Part shown: one piece after another, positions 4,950-7,173 of the stretch
Numbering within the stretch: the first letter of the stretch is position 1
Layout of the letters: every line of letters begins with the position of its first letter
Origin: Chloroflexota bacterium
GTDB lineage: Bacteria; Chloroflexota; UBA6077
Length of the DNA stretch: 7,173 nt
Direction: 5' to 3'
Assembly: GCA_021845945.1 (NCBI GenBank)
Contig: JAJZRD010000198.1
Span: 1 to 7,173, forward strand
Notes under the pieces: generated by a model
What the model was told of the DNA's origin: nothing
Seen by the model: the letters and a program-made list of their open reading frames with translations, nothing else
The model's database searches: none
Translations under genes and position numbers: made by a program

Positions 4950-6323
4950 TTACTGTAGCGGCAGAGGAACCACGGCTTCGACGGGCCAGAGCCCGGCCTC
5001 CTTAGCGAGGTCGCCGCCGTTGCCGATTATCACGGTGCCGGCCGTGGCCCAGGGCACGTTCACCTTCCACATTTGGAGGGTGGCGCGCTGCATCCGCACG
5101 CCTACCATCGGCCCGTAATCCTTCACCGACAGAGGCAGACCGAAAGTCTCCTCCCAGTTGGGATCGCTCTGAACGGCGCTCAGAATGGGCGGGTAGGGGA
5201 CCAAGATGGACAGGTGGCGAGCCACGACGGCGTCAAAGGGCAGACCGGTATCCGGGCTGGTGTCGGCCGCGGGAGGTACCTCGCGGAAGGTGTCCAGCCA
5301 GCTATCGTCCCCCCGTCGGTTGAGATCGTCGAAGATGTTGACGGGCACAGCCATGCCCAACTCAGGACGCCACTGCAGGGCCATCTTCTGGAACGTCTGG
5401 GTGATGAAGCCGCCGTGGAAGAAGCGGCCGCTGACGGGGTAACCAACTCGCGGCACACCACCCATCCGCTGGAACTCCGTCCAGAAGGCAGCCGAGTCGT
5501 CGTCGGTGACCGTGAAGCCGGTTCCACCGACGCCTCCGAACCCATTCGACTCCGAGAAGAAGCGTCCGTTGGAGAGGGCGACCTCGCTCCCCCCTGAGGT
5601 GGTGGGCACGATCATGGCCGCGACCACCCCACTGAACGGGACGGTGGCGGTGATCTTACCGTTGGCTGGATCCGGGGAGGTGGGGAGGGCGAGCCAGCCC
5701 TTGTCGGTGAAGATGCCCATGACGATGCGCGAAATGTTCCCTCCGGCCTTGTCCATGTCGGCGGGGGTCGGACTATAGGTCAGCAGCAGCGGCGCGACGA
5801 AGGGGCGCTGCTGGCCAAGTGGGACCATCTCAACCGCCGCGGCCTGGAAGAAGCCGGGGGGCGCCGGCCGTGACATGGCCAGGGAGCCGGGCAACCCCTG
5901 AATCAGCAAGGCGCCGTCCCCGAACAGGATGCCGGCAGACAGGTAGTTGGACCCAAGGGAGCTGCCAAGGGAACCCGGGTCGACAGGAGTGAACACGATG
6001 CTAATGGAGCCTCCGGTCCCAGGAATCGTCACGAAGATGAAGGACAGGGGGGTACCCACGGTGCCACCGCCTGTCGGCACGATCACGACGATTGTGGGGC
6101 CCGAGAGCGTGATACCGCCGGGCAGAGGCGGCAGCGGAAAAGCCGAGGGAGACGGCGGGGCGGGCGCTGGCGGCGGGGGCACGGTCTGACCCAGGGCGGT
6201 CCCCCAACTTCCGCCAAGGCCGGCCACCAGGGCGATGGCCACCGCCACTACCAGAGCGAGCGCGTACCTACCGACCGACTCCCTGAGTCGGCGCCTGGGG
6301 ATGCGGGTGAGTCGATGCAGCAT
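4950..6323 (-). CDS. Secreted Pro-rich protein with tandem Chloroflexota-style C-terminal modules
   Basis: A 457-residue exported protein of unknown function. It has a basic N-terminus, a long hydrophobic segment (about 20-38) and a likely cleavage near TALGQT (42-47), then a Pro-rich stalk (49-67). A beta-rich, Gly/Thr/Val-rich domain (about 70-245) ends VPFSGVVAAMIVP. Two modules follow. The first is FWTEFQRMGGVPRVGYPVSG with a FITQTFQKMALQW continuation (280-318). The second is FGLPLSVKDYG, MQRATLQMW and VPWATAGTVIIGNGGDLAKEAG (394-444). Such modules recur in secreted Chloroflexota proteins and may bind cell wall or glycan (inference). ATG 6323 is chosen because GAGGAGGA (6338-6331) lies 7 bases upstream; ATG 6371 would add 16 residues without a good site. 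It lies between two paralogous hydrolase genes on the same strand. Confidence 0.82.
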   Translation of the reverse strand: MLHRLTRIPRRRLRESVGRYALALVVAVAIALVAGLGGSWGTALGQTVPPPPAPAPPSPSAFPLPPLPGGITLSGPTIVVIVPTGGGTVGTPLSFIFVTIPGTGGSISIVFTPVDPGSLGSSLGSNYLSAGILFGDGALLIQGLPGSLAMSRPAPPGFFQAAAVEMVPLGQQRPFVAPLLLTYSPTPADMDKAGGNISRIVMGIFTDKGWLALPTSPDPANGKITATVPFSGVVAAMIVPTTSGGSEVALSNGRFFSESNGFGGVGGTGFTVTDDDSAAFWTEFQRMGGVPRVGYPVSGRFFHGGFITQTFQKMALQWRPELGMAVPVNIFDDLNRRGDDSWLDTFREVPPAADTSPDTGLPFDAVVARHLSILVPYPPILSAVQSDPNWEETFGLPLSVKDYGPMVGVRMQRATLQMWKVNVPWATAGTVIIGNGGDLAKEAGLWPVEAVVPLPLQ

Positions 6324-6657
6324 CTGCCAATCCTCCTCATCTCGATGCACCGTCGCCGCCTCGGGCATCATCCCTGCGTAACTGGATCTCGCGATCCTCT
6401 CGTGGACGACCGCGGTAGGCGGCGGACCTATCGTCGGGCCACGTCACCACCACCGAGACCGCTCGACAACCATGGTCGAGGGCATCCATGACGGAAGTCC
6501 ATCAGGATATTTGTTGTAGTACCATAGCACAAGGCCATGATCTTGTCTACTACTATTTTTAGCCACATTGATCTTGAGATTAGTTTCGATGTCCGCGCAT
6601 TGGCAGGTATCTCCGTAGGATACTGTGGTGTCGACGATGTACAGAGAGTCCCCATGG
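6324..6657. other. Gene-free stretch with an AT-richer core
   Basis: This 334-base gap precedes the 6323 gene. The 6500-6600 part is clearly AT-richer than its surroundings. I see small inverted repeats: CTCGAC/GTCGAG at 6462-6480, and GGATC/GATCC at 6384-6397 with a GCGA loop on the minus strand. I see no GEMM motif here and no convincing gene on either strand. It probably holds the promoter and leader of the secreted-protein gene. Confidence 0.45.
6521..6549 (-). promoter_or_regulatory. Weak candidate promoter for the secreted-protein gene
   Basis: On the minus strand, TAGACA (6549-6544, five of six to TTGACA) and TATGGT (6526-6521, four of six to TATAAT) are separated by exactly 17 bases. 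They fall within the AT-rich patch, about 200 bases upstream of the gene start. The implied leader of roughly 190 bases is long, and no known riboswitch is visible in it. Confidence 0.3.
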
Positions 6658-7173
6658 TCACCGGGCGGGCGCCGCGCCGGCTCGCGTCCGGTACCGCTCA
6701 CCAAAGGGGGTGAGGGTCAGCGTGCCCGGCTGCAGCAGGGAAATGCCAGCTGTAGTGCTGGCGTAGGGTTCCGGTGGAGGCGCCGTGGCGTAGAGAAACC
6801 AGCGGTCCACCAACCCATCGAGGCTGGAGCGGCTCAGCCAGGATAGCATCTCGTCGACGTACCCGCCGACCAGGTCATCCCGGAAGGAGCCGACCGGCAC
6901 CGCAACGGACTTCCCGTCCCGCTCGACCCACTGAACCCCGTCGAAGCCCCAGATCACCCCAAACTCGGTGAGCCAGAGATGGAGCTGGAGCCCCCTGGAG
7001 TCGAGCCACTCGCGGGCACCCGTGACCTGCGCCTGGTCCGCGGCGGCGTTCACCAGCGGCAGGTGGTCCCAGTCCAGGCTGTAGGCGTGTATTCCCCAGA
7101 CGTCGAGGGGCAGGGGCCCGTACCGCTCCTGGTAGCTGTTGATGAAAGCCTCAGACCAGCCCCGCCCCGCGGG
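6658..7173 (-). CDS. Secreted glycoside-hydrolase-like protein, C-terminal part (paralogue of 3425-4495)
   Basis: The frame enters from the right edge and ends at TGA 6660-6658, giving the last 171 residues; the N-terminus and acid/base Glu lie outside. It clearly resembles the hydrolase at 3425-4495. RYGPLPLDVWGIHAYSLDW matches RYGTEPPVDVWGLHIYSFDPEW, LWLTEFGVIWG matches IWVTEMGTIWG, and VDRWFLYAT matches VDRWFIFGT. The nucleophile Glu is E70 of the fragment (LTEFG). Both end in the same barrel-closing region with LLQPGTLTLTPFGERYR. An in-frame GTG at 7053 is not the true start because the homologous sequence continues upstream of it to the edge. Its regulation cannot be seen here; whether it also has a riboswitch lies beyond the window. 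The substrate is unknown. Confidence 0.82.
   Translation of the reverse strand, partial: PAGRGWSEAFINSYQERYGPLPLDVWGIHAYSLDWDHLPLVNAAADQAQVTGAREWLDSRGLQLHLWLTEFGVIWGFDGVQWVERDGKSVAVPVGSFRDDLVGGYVDEMLSWLSRSSLDGLVDRWFLYATAPPPEPYASTTAGISLLQPGTLTLTPFGERYRTRAGAAPAR

Noticed and set aside
6324..6371. Upstream ATG for the secreted protein adding 16 residues
   Set aside because: The GAGGAGGA site 7 bases before ATG 6323 marks the start, and the added acidic residues would spoil the signal peptide.
6444..6704. Minus-strand frame encoding residues such as DTTVSYGDTCQCAD and LVLWYYNKYP
   Set aside because: The peptide looks less shadow-like than most, but its only start lies inside the paralogous hydrolase gene, it has no binding site, and I recognise no family. 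It could be a decayed gene fragment.
1..7173. CRISPR array, tRNA, rRNA or transposase gene
   Set aside because: I see no regularly spaced direct repeats, no cloverleaf, no rRNA-like stretch and no transposase or integrase motif.

Overview
The window is GC-rich bacterial DNA with tightly packed genes. The best guess at origin is a Chloroflexota lineage. This is an inference from the style of the secreted proteins (Pro-rich stalk plus 'GYPxS...GG...Q.F' and 'FGLP.S...QRA.LQMW' modules), the abundant GC-rich palindromes, and a GH-A-like secreted hydrolase family. No rRNA or other taxonomic marker is present.

Layout. (1) Positions 1-2295, plus strand: the tail of an unidentified gene, a GmhA-like SIS-domain sugar-phosphate isomerase (158-724), and an O-antigen ligase/polymerase-type membrane protein (721-2295) whose TTG start overlaps the isomerase stop. 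Together they point to surface polysaccharide synthesis. The ligase gene carries several perfect or near-perfect palindromes, all in frame and all in predicted non-membrane segments. (2) Positions 2296-3348, plus strand: a VapBC-type toxin-antitoxin pair. It is preceded by a 9-bp inverted repeat that looks like its operator, and a 13-bp-arm hairpin spans the toxin stop codon. (3) Positions 3425-4707, minus strand: a secreted glycoside-hydrolase-like protein preceded by a clear class I cyclic-di-GMP riboswitch (GEMM-I, 4553-4650) with a plausible translational expression platform. (4) Positions 4708-4949: a gene-free stretch with several inverted repeats. One is a second copy of a hairpin repeat also found inside the ligase gene, and the two copies differ by compensatory changes. 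(5) Positions 4950-6323, minus strand: a secreted Pro-rich protein with tandem Chloroflexota-style modules. (6) Positions 6658-7173, minus strand: the C-terminal part of a second, paralogous glycoside-hydrolase-like protein that runs off the window.

Taken together, the region looks like a surface polysaccharide or biofilm neighbourhood. Polymer assembly genes lie on one strand and secreted polymer-acting proteins on the other, with at least one hydrolase placed directly under cyclic-di-GMP control. The strongest non-protein finding is the riboswitch. The most unusual is the covarying palindromic repeat that occurs both inside a membrane-protein gene and between genes.
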